Below, piece after piece: positions 1-6,536 of a stretch of 7,755 nucleotides of DNA. How positions within the stretch are numbered: the stretch's first letter is position 1; the number at the start of each line of letters is the position of its first letter. The notes below the pieces were generated by a model. The model was not told the DNA's origin. It saw only the letters and a list, made by a program, of their open reading frames with translations, and ran no database searches. Source of the DNA: Methylovirgula sp. Lineage in GTDB: Bacteria; Pseudomonadota; Alphaproteobacteria; Rhizobiales; Beijerinckiaceae. Where the stretch lies: assembly GCA_030044485.1 (NCBI GenBank), contig JASHVQ010000177.1, forward strand, positions 1 through 7,755, given 5' to 3'. The position numbers were made by a program, and so were the translations under genes.

Positions 1-1025
1 ATGGCAAGAAATTCGCGGTCATCGTCAACGAATTCGGCGAGATCGGCATCGACAACGATCTCGTCGTGGGCGCCGACGAGGAAATTTTCGAGATGAACAA
101 CGGCTGCATCTGCTGCACGGTGCGCGGTGATCTCATCCGCATCATTGAAGGGCTGATGAAGCGCAAGGGCAAGTTCGATGCGATCATCGTCGAGACGACA
201 GGCTTGGCCGATCCCGCACCCGTGGCGCAGACGTTTTTCGTCGATGCCGATGTCGAGAAAGCGGCGCGGCTCGACGCGGTCGTGACCGTGGCCGACGCGA
301 AATGGTTGGTCAAGCGCCTGAAGGACGCGCCGGAGGCGAAGAATCAGATCGCTTTTGCCGACGTGATTCTGCTCAACAAGACAGACCTCGTCAGCGCCGA
401 GGACTTGCGCGAGGTCGAGGCGCGTATTCGGGCGATCAACCCCTACGCCAAGCTGCATAAAACCGTGAATTGCAGCGTACCGATCGACACTGTGCTCGGC
501 CGCAACGCTTTCGACCTCGATAGGATCCTCGAAATCGAGCCGGAATTCCTCGAGACCGACGATCATGGCCATGATCATGGCCATCACGACCATGACCATG
601 GCCATCACGACCATGACCACCATGACCATGAGCATCACGACCATGAGCATCACGACCATGAGCACCAGCATCATGGTCACGCGCAGCACGGCAACGGCCA
701 TGGGCGCGGGCTCAAGCACTACCACGACGAGGAAATGCAGTCGGTCGCGCTGTCGCTCGATGGCGACGTCGATCCGAAGAAATTCCTGCCCTGGCTCAAT
801 CAATATGTGCAGAAAGAAGGGCCTTCGATCCTGCGCACGAAGGGCATCGTCGCTTTCAAGAACGAGCCGAAGCGCTTCGTCTTTCAGGGCGTGCACATGA
901 TTCTGGAAGGCGATTTGCAGCGTGATTGGAAACCTGCCGAGCCGCGGCGCAGTCGCCTCGTCTTCATCGGCCGCAATTTGAAAGAGGACGAAATCCGCCG
1001 CGGTTTCCTGGCTTGCGCCGCGTAG
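1..1025 (+). CDS. COG0523 family (CobW-like) GTP-binding metallochaperone, 5' end missing
   Basis: A G3E P-loop GTPase of the COG0523/CobW family. Members insert or deliver metal ions (often zinc, sometimes cobalt) to client proteins in the cytoplasm. The reading frame is open from the left edge (first full codon at 3), so the N-terminus with the Walker A loop lies outside the window. What remains includes the family segment VNEFGEIGIDNDL (about 27-62), the metal-binding CxCC motif in GCICC (102-116), the Walker B region ETTGLADP (192-215) and the guanine-specificity motif NKTD (375-386). A histidine-rich linker (564-701) follows, then a CobW C-terminal domain (about 735-1015). The GTG at 66 lies inside the conserved domain and is not the start. 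A WD40 gene begins 19 bp downstream on the same strand. The His-rich linker favours zinc (or nickel/cobalt) handling, but the metal cannot be read from sequence. Family assignment is secure; the client is unknown. Confidence 0.93.
   Translation, partial: GKKFAVIVNEFGEIGIDNDLVVGADEEIFEMNNGCICCTVRGDLIRIIEGLMKRKGKFDAIIVETTGLADPAPVAQTFFVDADVEKAARLDAVVTVADAKWLVKRLKDAPEAKNQIAFADVILLNKTDLVSAEDLREVEARIRAINPYAKLHKTVNCSVPIDTVLGRNAFDLDRILEIEPEFLETDDHGHDHGHHDHDHGHHDHDHHDHEHHDHEHHDHEHQHHGHAQHGNGHGRGLKHYHDEEMQSVALSLDGDVDPKKFLPWLNQYVQKEGPSILRTKGIVAFKNEPKRFVFQGVHMILEGDLQRDWKPAEPRRSRLVFIGRNLKEDEIRRGFLACAA
564..701 (+). repeat. Histidine-rich coding repeat tract in the COG0523 protein
   Basis: Forty-six codons of which 25 are His, the rest mostly Asp, Glu and Gly. 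It is built from tandem DNA units. A 21-nt unit coding HGHHDHD occurs twice, identically, at 576-596 and 597-617. A 15-nt unit coding DHEHH occurs at 624-638 and 639-653, with a degenerate third copy at 654-668. The tract sits between the GTPase domain and the CobW C-terminal domain, where COG0523 proteins often carry variable metal-binding stretches. The near-identity of adjacent units, down to synonymous positions, suggests recent expansion by slippage or unequal exchange (inference). Confidence 0.9.
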
Positions 1026-1044
1026 CTCGCTTCAAAAGCGTCGC

Positions 1045-2043
1045 ATGACACGCACCTCGCTGACCGAAAACCTGACGCCGATCGCCGCCTGTGCTCATGT
1101 GACGGGAGCCTTTTTCTTGAACGGCGTTGCGGTTCTGGCGCTCGGCGACGGCACCGCGCTGCGCCTCGAGCAGGGCGGCGAAAGGCGCGTCGAGCTCCAT
1201 AAAGATGCGGCGATTCTCGTAGCGACACGCGCCGGCGAAAGACTCGTCACCGGCGGCGATGACGGCCGTGTCGTGGCCATGGATTCGCAAGGATCGGTCG
1301 AAGAATTCTCCCGCGAAGACGGCAAATGGATCGACGCGCTCGCCGGCCGCGGGGATTCTTCGCTTGCTTGGTCGAGCGGCCGACACGTCGTCGCCCGCGA
1401 TGCGCAAGGCGCGCTGCACCATTTCAGCGCCCCTTCGTCGGTGCGCGGCCTTGCCTATGCGCCCAAAGGCTATCGGCTGGCGATCGCCCATTACAATGGC
1501 GTGACGCTCTGGTTTCCGAACGCCGCCGCGGCGCCCGAGGTTCTTTCCTGGAAGGGCTCGCATCTCGACGTGTCATTTTCGCCGGACGGACGCTTTCTCG
1601 TCACGTCGATGCAGGAGAATGCGCTGCATGGATGGCGCCTCGCCGACAAGCGTGACATGCGGATGAGCGGATATCCGGCGAAAACCCGGTCCTTTTCCTG
1701 GTCGAGCGACGGACATTGGCTGGCGACCTCGGGGGCAGAGGCCTGCATCGTCTGGCCATTCAAGGACAAGGACGGGCCGATGAAAAAGCCGCCGCGCGAA
1801 TGCGGCGTGCGGTCGGCCAAGGTCTCGCGCGTCGCGTTTCATCCCAAGACGCTGGTGGTCGCCATAGGCTATGAGGATGGCTGGGTGCTTCTCTGCCGCC
1901 TCACCGACGCCGCCGAAATTCTCGTGCGCAAGCCGCTGAGCGAGGGGCACGATCCCGTCGCGGCGCTTGCTTGGGACGACGATGGACGGCGGCTCATGTT
2001 CGGTACAAGCGACGGCAACGCCGGCGTTGTCGCCATGCCGTAG
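1045..2043 (+). CDS. WD40 repeat beta-propeller protein
   Basis: A 332-residue protein that reads as a run of degenerate WD40 blades with no catalytic motif. Blade-like strands of the type 'VSFSPDGRFLVTS' (about 175-188), 'SWSSDGHWLATSG' (218-230) and 'VAFHPKTLVVAIGYEDG' (263-279) recur at about 40-45 residue intervals. The last blade ends 'LAWDDDGRRLMFGTSDG' near the C-terminus. The length suits a single seven-bladed propeller. There is no signal peptide or membrane segment, so it is probably cytoplasmic. It starts 19 bp after the COG0523 gene on the same strand, with no terminator between, so the two are likely co-transcribed. No clear Shine-Dalgarno sequence precedes the ATG. The propeller could be a scaffold or client-recognition partner for the metallochaperone; that role is inferred from adjacency only. 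Confidence 0.85.
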   Translation: MTRTSLTENLTPIAACAHVTGAFFLNGVAVLALGDGTALRLEQGGERRVELHKDAAILVATRAGERLVTGGDDGRVVAMDSQGSVEEFSREDGKWIDALAGRGDSSLAWSSGRHVVARDAQGALHHFSAPSSVRGLAYAPKGYRLAIAHYNGVTLWFPNAAAAPEVLSWKGSHLDVSFSPDGRFLVTSMQENALHGWRLADKRDMRMSGYPAKTRSFSWSSDGHWLATSGAEACIVWPFKDKDGPMKKPPRECGVRSAKVSRVAFHPKTLVVAIGYEDGWVLLCRLTDAAEILVRKPLSEGHDPVAALAWDDDGRRLMFGTSDGNAGVVAMP

Positions 2044-2072
2044 GGCGTGCGGGCCAGGTGTCGCAAGGGTTT

Positions 2073-2102
2073 CGGGCGCGCGCCCGCAGGCAGCCAAGCT
2101 GC
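2073..2102 (+). terminator. Two adjacent inverted repeats, possible transcription terminator
   Basis: In the 114-bp gap after the WD40 gene lies a perfect 14-bp palindrome (2073-2086, CGGGCGC/GCGCCCG). It is followed 3 bp later by a hairpin with a 5-bp stem and 3-nt loop (GCAGC at 2090-2094, GCTGC at 2098-2102). There is no T-run afterwards, so this is not a canonical Rho-independent terminator. It could instead be an operator or chance in GC-rich DNA. Confidence 0.3.
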
Positions 2103-2112
2103 TCGGAATGAC

Positions 2113-2118
2113 CTATAT
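2113..2118 (+). promoter_or_regulatory. Possible -10 element (CTATAT) upstream of the DUF2937 gene
   Basis: CTATAT is a good match to the -10 hexamer of alphaproteobacterial housekeeping promoters. It lies 39 bp before the GTG start in an otherwise GC-rich gap. No convincing TTGAC-like -35 box is present about 17 bp upstream, so this is a weak candidate. Confidence 0.3.
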
Positions 2119-2143
2119 TGAGGGGACACCGCGAATTCCGGGC

Positions 2144-2149
2144 AGGGAG
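2144..2149 (+). promoter_or_regulatory. Shine-Dalgarno (AGGGAG) fixing a GTG start
   Basis: AGGGAG lies 8 nt before the GTG at 2158. It supports GTG as the true start of the DUF2937 gene; no in-frame ATG is close by. Confidence 0.6.
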
Positions 2150-2157
2150 AAGGACAC

Positions 2158-2694
2158 GTGATCATCGGCCGCATCGCCTTGTTTTTCGCGCTCCTGCTCG
2201 GCGTGGCAACGACGCAGATGCCGGAATTCTGGCAGCAATATCGTCAACGTCTGGGCGGCGCGATCGACGAGTTGAGCGCGATCGTAGCGCAATTCGACAC
2301 ACAGGCCGCCGCGCAAAACCTGACCGAAACCGCGGCCATCGACCGGCTCGAGGAAAATCCCGATCCGCTCGTCGAAGGGCGCGGCGATGAAATGCAGCGT
2401 CTCATCGCACGGCTGACGAAATTGAAGCGCGCCGCCGCGGCCTTCAACGATCCGAACGTTGCTGGCCGGTGGGTGATTCTGTTCGAGACGTTCGATCCCT
2501 ATATTGCGCGTCGCGCCTATGAGACATTCCAGCCCGCCATCCCCACGACAACGGAAGGATTCCTTGCCGGCATCGTCGGCTTCGTCGTCGGCGGCGGCTT
2601 GGTGCATCTCATTGGCCTGCCGATCCGGCATCGCCGCAAATTATTCGGCCGCCGCCCGAAGCCGGATACGGCCGAACCACTCGTTAAAGCCTAG
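2158..2694 (+). CDS. DUF2937 family membrane-anchored protein
   Basis: A 178-residue protein whose N-terminal signature, PEFWQQYRQRLGGAIDEL (22-39), matches my recollection of the DUF2937 family, which has no known function. A short hydrophobic N-terminus (about 3-19) is an uncleaved anchor or signal-like segment. The middle (about 25-125) is a largely helical soluble domain, and one clear membrane helix follows at about 133-155. The end is a short basic tail (RHRRKLFGRR) likely to face the cytoplasm. The start is a GTG with a good Shine-Dalgarno sequence. thiD begins 5 bp after the stop, so the pair is probably co-transcribed and perhaps translationally coupled. Nothing visible links the protein to thiamine metabolism, and I assign no function. 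Confidence 0.85.
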   Translation: MIIGRIALFFALLLGVATTQMPEFWQQYRQRLGGAIDELSAIVAQFDTQAAAQNLTETAAIDRLEENPDPLVEGRGDEMQRLIARLTKLKRAAAAFNDPNVAGRWVILFETFDPYIARRAYETFQPAIPTTTEGFLAGIVGFVVGGGLVHLIGLPIRHRRKLFGRRPKPDTAEPLVKA

Positions 2695-2699
2695 CGCGC

Positions 2700-3497
2700 A
2701 TGCATCCGAACGTTCTTTCGATCGCAGGGCTCGATCCGTCGGGCGGGGCCGGCGTTCTGGCCGACATAAAGACGTTCGCGGCGCTGCGATGCCACGGACT
2801 GGCCGCGGTCACCGCCTTGACCGCACAGAATACGCGCGGCATTGCCGGAATTCAGATTGTCGCGCCTCAATTCGTCGGCGCGCAGCTCGATGCGCTTTTC
2901 GGAGACATCGAGATCGCGGCGGTCAAGATAGGCATGCTCGCGGAGCCGTCGATCGTCAAAACCGTCGCGCAAAGTCTCGGAAAGCATCGCGCCAAGAACG
3001 TGGTGCTCGATCCGCTGCTTGCCGCATCGAGCGGTGAAAGCCTTGCGAGCGGCGATGTCGCCGCCGCTCTCCTGCAGCATCTCGCGCCGCTCGTCACGCT
3101 TGTAACGCCCAATCTCGCCGAGGCGGCGGCGCTCGCCCGGGCACCGACGCCGACAACGATTGCCGAGATGCGCGAACTCGCCGAGGATTTGCATCGCCGC
3201 GGTTTTGCTTCCGTCCTCGTCAAGGGCGGCCATTTGGCAGGCGCGACCTGTGACGACGCCCTGTTCGACGGCGCTCGACACAGAATATTTTCTTCGCCGC
3301 GCGTGTCGACGCCGAACACGCATGGAACGGGCTGCACGCTGTCGGCGGCCATCGCCGCCAATCTCGCGCTTGGCCTCGATCTCGAAGCCTCGGTCGAGGC
3401 GGCGAAGGATTATGTCGCGCAAGCCCTTGCCAAGGCGGACGAACTCGATGTCGGGCAAGGGCCGGGCCCGCTTCATCATTTGCATCGCTTCTGGTAG
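2700..3497 (+). CDS. thiD: Hydroxymethylpyrimidine/phosphomethylpyrimidine kinase ThiD
   Basis: Phosphorylates 4-amino-5-hydroxymethyl-2-methylpyrimidine (HMP) to HMP-P and then HMP-PP, the pyrimidine precursor of thiamine pyrophosphate, in the cytoplasm. The 265 residues align end to end with E. coli ThiD (266 residues) from memory. Visible motifs are the ribokinase-fold [10 protein letters not shown] (9-18), TAQNTRG (41-47), KIGMLAE (76-82), the VVLDP strand (101-105), [10 protein letters not shown] (136-145), VKGGHL (174-179) and [12 protein letters not shown] (206-217). The last holds the anion hole and the conserved Cys212. The C-terminus [12 protein letters not shown] is typical. No thiE, thiC or other thi gene is adjacent, and I see no TPP riboswitch in the short upstream spaces. 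Expression therefore probably depends on the DUF2937 promoter. The ATG lies 5 bp past the upstream stop with only a weak ribosome-binding site. Confidence 0.95.
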   Translation: MHPNVLSIAGLDPSGGAGVLADIKTFAALRCHGLAAVTALTAQNTRGIAGIQIVAPQFVGAQLDALFGDIEIAAVKIGMLAEPSIVKTVAQSLGKHRAKNVVLDPLLAASSGESLASGDVAAALLQHLAPLVTLVTPNLAEAAALARAPTPTTIAEMRELAEDLHRRGFASVLVKGGHLAGATCDDALFDGARHRIFSSPRVSTPNTHGTGCTLSAAIAANLALGLDLEASVEAAKDYVAQALAKADELDVGQGPGPLHHLHRFW

Positions 3498-3535
3498 ATT
3501 GGCAGCGGAAGCCGCGGCCCGCCCGCCGTCAATTT

Positions 3536-3539
3536 GAGG
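3536..3539 (+). promoter_or_regulatory. Shine-Dalgarno (GAGG) selecting the mscL ATG
   Basis: GAGG lies 8 nt before the ATG at 3548. The alternative in-frame GTG at 3539 overlaps this site, so the ATG is preferred. Confidence 0.55.
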
Positions 3540-3547
3540 TGTGCACG

Positions 3548-3979
3548 ATGTTGAAGCAGTTTCGCGACTTTGCGATCAAGGGAAACGTCGTCGATCTCGC
3601 CATCGCCGTGATCATCGGCGCGGCTTTCGGCAAGATCGTAGATTCGCTGGTCAATGACATCATCATGCCGGTCATTGGCTCGGTTACCGGCGGCCTCGAC
3701 TTTTCGAATCATTTTCTGGCGCTGTCGAGCGCGGTTACGTCGCCGGTGCTCTCCGAAGCGCGCAAGCAAGGCGCGGTGCTCGCCTGGGGTAGCTTTCTGA
3801 CCTATGTGATCAACTTCACGCTCATCGCCTTCGTGCTTTTCCTCCTCGTGCGCGGCATTGCGACCGTCCGCGACAAGGTCTTCCGCGAGGAAAAGAAAGA
3901 AGAGGCCCTCGCGCCGCCGCCGCGCCAGGAGGTTCTCCTCGAAGAGATTCGCGATCTCTTGGCGCGCCGCCAGGGCTGA
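3548..3979 (+). CDS. mscL: Large-conductance mechanosensitive channel MscL
   Basis: A homo-oligomeric inner-membrane channel that opens under high membrane tension and releases solutes during hypo-osmotic shock. From the ATG the protein has 143 residues (E. coli MscL has 136). The amphipathic N-terminus [20 protein letters not shown] runs into TM1 (about 14-42, containing [18 protein letters not shown]). A periplasmic loop (about 43-78) follows, then TM2 (about 80-103). The charged linker REEKKEE comes next, and the conserved cytoplasmic helix [14 protein letters not shown] (128-141) ends the protein. All family landmarks are intact. The gene lies 50 bp after thiD on the same strand, so it may be read through from it or have its own promoter. 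It converges on the LTXXQ gene, with 19 bp between stop codons. Confidence 0.96.
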   Translation: MLKQFRDFAIKGNVVDLAIAVIIGAAFGKIVDSLVNDIIMPVIGSVTGGLDFSNHFLALSSAVTSPVLSEARKQGAVLAWGSFLTYVINFTLIAFVLFLLVRGIATVRDKVFREEKKEEALAPPPRQEVLLEEIRDLLARRQG

Positions 3980-3995
3980 CGCGCCAAAAGGCGCG
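3980..3995. terminator. GC-rich hairpin between convergent genes, likely bidirectional terminator
   Basis: A perfect 6-bp stem CGCGCC/GGCGCG with an AAAA loop starts immediately after the mscL stop and ends 3 bp before the stop of the opposing LTXXQ gene. Being symmetric, it would serve both strands. The T-run is weak on either side, so termination strength is uncertain. Confidence 0.5.
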
Positions 3996-3998
3996 CCG

Positions 3999-4592
3999 TT
4001 AGTTCTGATCCTGCCCGTCTTCGCCGTCGTCGCCGCGGCCCGAATCGTCGTGCCTGTCCCAATTCCCGCGCCATCCACCGTCTTGCCCGCGCCAACCCTC
4101 GTTCATGGCGAAGTGGCGGTGACGGCCGAAGCCGATGCGCGTGGCGCGCAACAGCATTGGCAGGCGGTGTTTCTGATCGTCGTTCAAAGCTGAATAGAGT
4201 GGCGCCGCGGCGTCGGCGAGTTTTTTCAGCGCCTCGCCGCGCTCGATCTGGTTGGCGCTGATGCGCTGCAGCCGGGCGATGGGATCGACGGGGCGGCCCT
4301 CGCTTCTTGCCTTCTCGCGCTCGCCGGCGATCGTCTTGGCGAGATCGCGGTAGGCCGACTCGACGGACGGCCAAAGCTTTTCTTGGTCCGGCGTGAGTTC
4401 GAGACCGGCATGAAGCGCCGCGATGCGCGCGTCGAGGAAAGCGGCGCGATCGGCCGGCGACGGCATGAAACGCTGGCTTTGCGGCGCATTGTCGGACGTA
4501 TCTTGGTCGGCGCTGGCCGAAAGGGCCATCGCCAGTGTGCCTGCGCCAATGAGCCCGGTAAGAGCGATGGCGAGAGGCAAGCGCATCGTCAT
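3999..4592 (-). CDS. LTXXQ-motif (Spy/CpxP-like) periplasmic protein
   Basis: A 197-residue secreted protein of the LTXXQ motif family, which includes the periplasmic chaperone Spy and the envelope-stress regulator CpxP. Residues 1-28 form a signal peptide: basic start, hydrophobic core LPLAIALTGLIGAGTLAMAL, and cleavage predicted after SASA-28. Two LTXXQ-type motifs follow: LTPDQ (66-70, within LELTPDQEKLWPSVESAYRDL) and LNDDQ (136-140, within LYSALNDDQKHRLPMLLR). The helical region between them ends in a disordered tail rich in Gly, Asp, Arg and Trp (about 160-197). The ATG at 4592 was chosen because AGGGAG lies 7 nt before it and the signal peptide starts there; an upstream in-frame start at 4658 adds residues that spoil the signal peptide. 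A role in periplasmic protein quality control is inferred from the family; many alphaproteobacterial members are uncharacterised. Confidence 0.85.
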   Translation of the reverse strand: MTMRLPLAIALTGLIGAGTLAMALSASADQDTSDNAPQSQRFMPSPADRAAFLDARIAALHAGLELTPDQEKLWPSVESAYRDLAKTIAGEREKARSEGRPVDPIARLQRISANQIERGEALKKLADAAAPLYSALNDDQKHRLPMLLRATRIGFGRHRHFAMNEGWRGQDGGWRGNWDRHDDSGRGDDGEDGQDQN

Positions 4593-4599
4593 GTTTCGT

Positions 4600-4605
4600 C
4601 TCCCT
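4600..4605 (-). promoter_or_regulatory. Shine-Dalgarno (AGGGAG) fixing the LTXXQ gene start
   Basis: AGGGAG on the minus strand ends 7 nt before the ATG at 4592, supporting this start over the longer form. Confidence 0.65.
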
Positions 4606-4610
4606 TGAAC

Positions 4611-4631
4611 GACGTCAAACGCTGACGTCAA
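4611..4631 (-). promoter_or_regulatory. Direct repeat TTGACGTC-N5-TTGACGTC upstream of the LTXXQ gene
   Basis: On the minus strand, two identical 8-bp copies of TTGACGTC (4631-4624 and 4618-4611) are separated by AGCGT, giving a 13-bp period. They end 18 bp before the start codon. Two same-face half-sites with a 5-bp spacer would suit a response regulator dimer. The copies could also contain TTGACG as a -35 box, although no matching -10 follows. Function is inference. Confidence 0.35.
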
Positions 4632-4700
4632 CGCGACGAGACGTAGGCAGGAGCGCAAGGCGCTTCAAATTAAGCTTTCGCAATCTCCGCTTTGCGCGGA

Positions 4701-6536
4701 TCAATTCTTCGACAACTCCCGAATCACGAAGACTTGATACGCGCCATCGCGCGGCAGCGCCGTTAACCAGTCGGGCGTCTCGCCGCGCGTGAGCGCCGCT
4801 GCAAGTCCATCCGGCGCGCGCGCCGCGAGCGCGGCGGTCTCCGCCAATCCCGGACAGATCGCAACATAGCGTACGCGATTGGCGCGCAAAATCTCGCGCG
4901 CCGCCGGCGGGTCGGCGAGAAAAGCGCCAAGCGCGGCGCGGTTGCCGGCATTGTTGCGATGATAGGGCGCGGCAAGTACGCCGTGCGGCGTCAAGGCGAG
5001 TATATGCGAGCCGGCATCGATCGGCGCCAGAACGATGCCGGGCGGCAGCTCTGCGAGCGGTGCGAACGCCGCGGAAGCAAGACAGGCAGAGCGCGCCTCG
5101 CGCGTCGCCGCCTGCGAATCCTGCGTGAGAACCAAGGCCCAGCCGATCGGCGAGAAGGGCAGGACGAGAACGAAGACGAGCTTTGCCGCCGCGCGCCACT
5201 TTGTGGCCGCCAGGATTTCGTAGAGCTGGATGATCGCCCAAGCCGCGCCAAGAAGAGCGATGGGCGCCAGGAAGCCGATCGCCCGGATCATCCAGAGCGA
5301 CAGCCCAAGGGCCACCGCGCACATGACGGCGACAACGAGCCAGCGGGTTCTGGCAATTCCAGTCTCGCGAAAGCCGGCGAGAACTACCGCGGCCAGGCCC
5401 AAGGCGGCCGGCAGCATGTAGATGGTCGCCATCGCCGGTTCCTGACGGAAGAAGCGGCTCAGCGGCATCGCTTCCTCGACATTCTTCAGCCAAATCTGGC
5501 GCACCAAAGGATCAATACCCGTATAGGGGTCGTAGAAGCAGATGGGCCTGGTGAGCAAGATGACGGCCAGAATTCCCGAGCCTGCGGCTGCCGCCGCGAC
5601 GAGCCGGGACGTTTTGGTCTGCAGGCGCGGGGAGACCGAGGAAAGCGCCAATATCGCCGCAACGCCCCCCAGGCCGGGCAGGAGATAGGCCGTCGAATAG
5701 GCGTCGCACGACGCATCGAGCCAATGCGCCCGACCGATCGTGGCAACGAAGACGAGCGGCAGGGCGAGACCCAGGCCGATGCCGAAATCTGCCAGGGCCG
5801 CTTTCATTTCAGCGCCGCGCAGGATCCAGAGGGCGACGAAAGCAATTCCCATGGCGGCGATGAACGGCAGGTTTTCGACGCTTATTCCCAGCGACAGCGC
5901 GGCGAGCGCGCCGCCGAGGACCGCATACCGCGCCTTCGCCGGGTCGATGGCCGCGACGAGGCTTGCAAGCATGAACATCAAGAGGACGATCTGCGGGGCC
6001 GTATGGTCGATGCGGCCGGGCTGGAACTCGCCGAAGACCGCGCCGCTCAGCAGCGTGAGAACGAGAGCCGCGAAAATGGCCTTCTCGCCGATGAGAAGGC
6101 GCGCAAGCCAGGCGACCGCGGCATAAAGCAGGCCTTGCATCAGCAAAGGAAAGACGAGCCGCGCAAGACGCTCGGCCATTTGCATGGGCAGCACGAAGCC
6201 GAAGCCCTTGATCATCAAGGCGAGCGGCAGATCGATAACCCGCGACCAATGCATGAAGACGCCATGCGGCGGATTGAGCCGCCAGATGGTCATGTCGAAC
6301 CAATTTTGTCCGGCGAGGAGTTCGCGCACTTGGACGAGCTGCATGGCATCGTCGGAATCGAAGAACGTGCCGTTCCGCCAGACGCCGCGCACATTCGGGA
6401 AGGAGAGCACAAATCCCAAAGCCAGAACGCCGACGATCATCAGCCAGACGGGAGCGGGCCGGCCGGCGCGGCGCGATTTGGCTCTTTCAGCCGGGTAGGC
6501 GATGCTTGTCACGTCCGACCTCTTGCGCGCGTCCAT
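4701..6536 (-). CDS. Polytopic membrane protein, putative GT-C-type glycosyltransferase
   Basis: A roughly 611-residue inner-membrane protein with about 13-14 predicted helices (first at about 30-48, last at about 452-470) and a soluble C-terminal domain of about 135 residues. In the first extracytoplasmic loop, FFDSDDAMQLVQVREL (about 58-73) carries a paired-acid motif placed like the catalytic Asp of GT-C enzymes such as STT3/PglB. WFDMTIWRLNPPHG and MHWSRVIDLPLA follow (about 79-106), then PGRIDHTAPQ (about 173-182). The C-terminal domain contains the striking VLAAPYHRNNAG (about 520-531). I recall similar uncharacterised proteins in alphaproteobacteria; donor and acceptor are unknown. The start is uncertain. 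I use the ATG at 6536. A TTG at 6545 and a GTG at 6512 (AAGAGG 6 nt upstream) are alternatives. The gene precedes the LTXXQ gene by 108 bp and is divergent from pxpA. Membrane topology is well supported; enzymatic function is tentative. Confidence 0.8.
   Translation of the reverse strand: MDARKRSDVTSIAYPAERAKSRRAGRPAPVWLMIVGVLALGFVLSFPNVRGVWRNGTFFDSDDAMQLVQVRELLAGQNWFDMTIWRLNPPHGVFMHWSRVIDLPLALMIKGFGFVLPMQMAERLARLVFPLLMQGLLYAAVAWLARLLIGEKAIFAALVLTLLSGAVFGEFQPGRIDHTAPQIVLLMFMLASLVAAIDPAKARYAVLGGALAALSLGISVENLPFIAAMGIAFVALWILRGAEMKAALADFGIGLGLALPLVFVATIGRAHWLDASCDAYSTAYLLPGLGGVAAILALSSVSPRLQTKTSRLVAAAAAGSGILAVILLTRPICFYDPYTGIDPLVRQIWLKNVEEAMPLSRFFRQEPAMATIYMLPAALGLAAVVLAGFRETGIARTRWLVVAVMCAVALGLSLWMIRAIGFLAPIALLGAAWAIIQLYEILAATKWRAAAKLVFVLVLPFSPIGWALVLTQDSQAATREARSACLASAAFAPLAELPPGIVLAPIDAGSHILALTPHGVLAAPYHRNNAGNRAALGAFLADPPAAREILRANRVRYVAICPGLAETAALAARAPDGLAAALTRGETPDWLTALPRDGAYQVFVIRELSKN

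Noticed and set aside
565..900. A plus-strand frame with Met/Thr/Ile repeats across the histidine tract
   Set aside because: It is the +1 shifted reading of the CAT/CAC/GAC repeat units; the repetitive product is an artefact of the His-rich DNA.
2691..3485. A 264-codon minus-strand frame opposite thiD
   Set aside because: Mirror frame of thiD, Arg-rich and without domain signatures; thiD itself is unambiguous.
3498..3547. Small GCGG-AAG-CCGC inverted repeat between thiD and mscL
   Set aside because: A 4-bp stem in very GC-rich sequence with no T-run is expected by chance.
4686..4700. Inverted repeat TCCGC-N5-GCGGA directly after the GT-C-like gene stop
   Set aside because: Only a 5-bp stem with no T-run; too weak to call a terminator, though it may help 3'-end formation.
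4615..5493. A 292-codon minus-strand frame overlapping the GT-C-like gene
   Set aside because: Arg/Ala/Gly-rich shadow frame fully inside a well-supported gene, with no recognisable motif.
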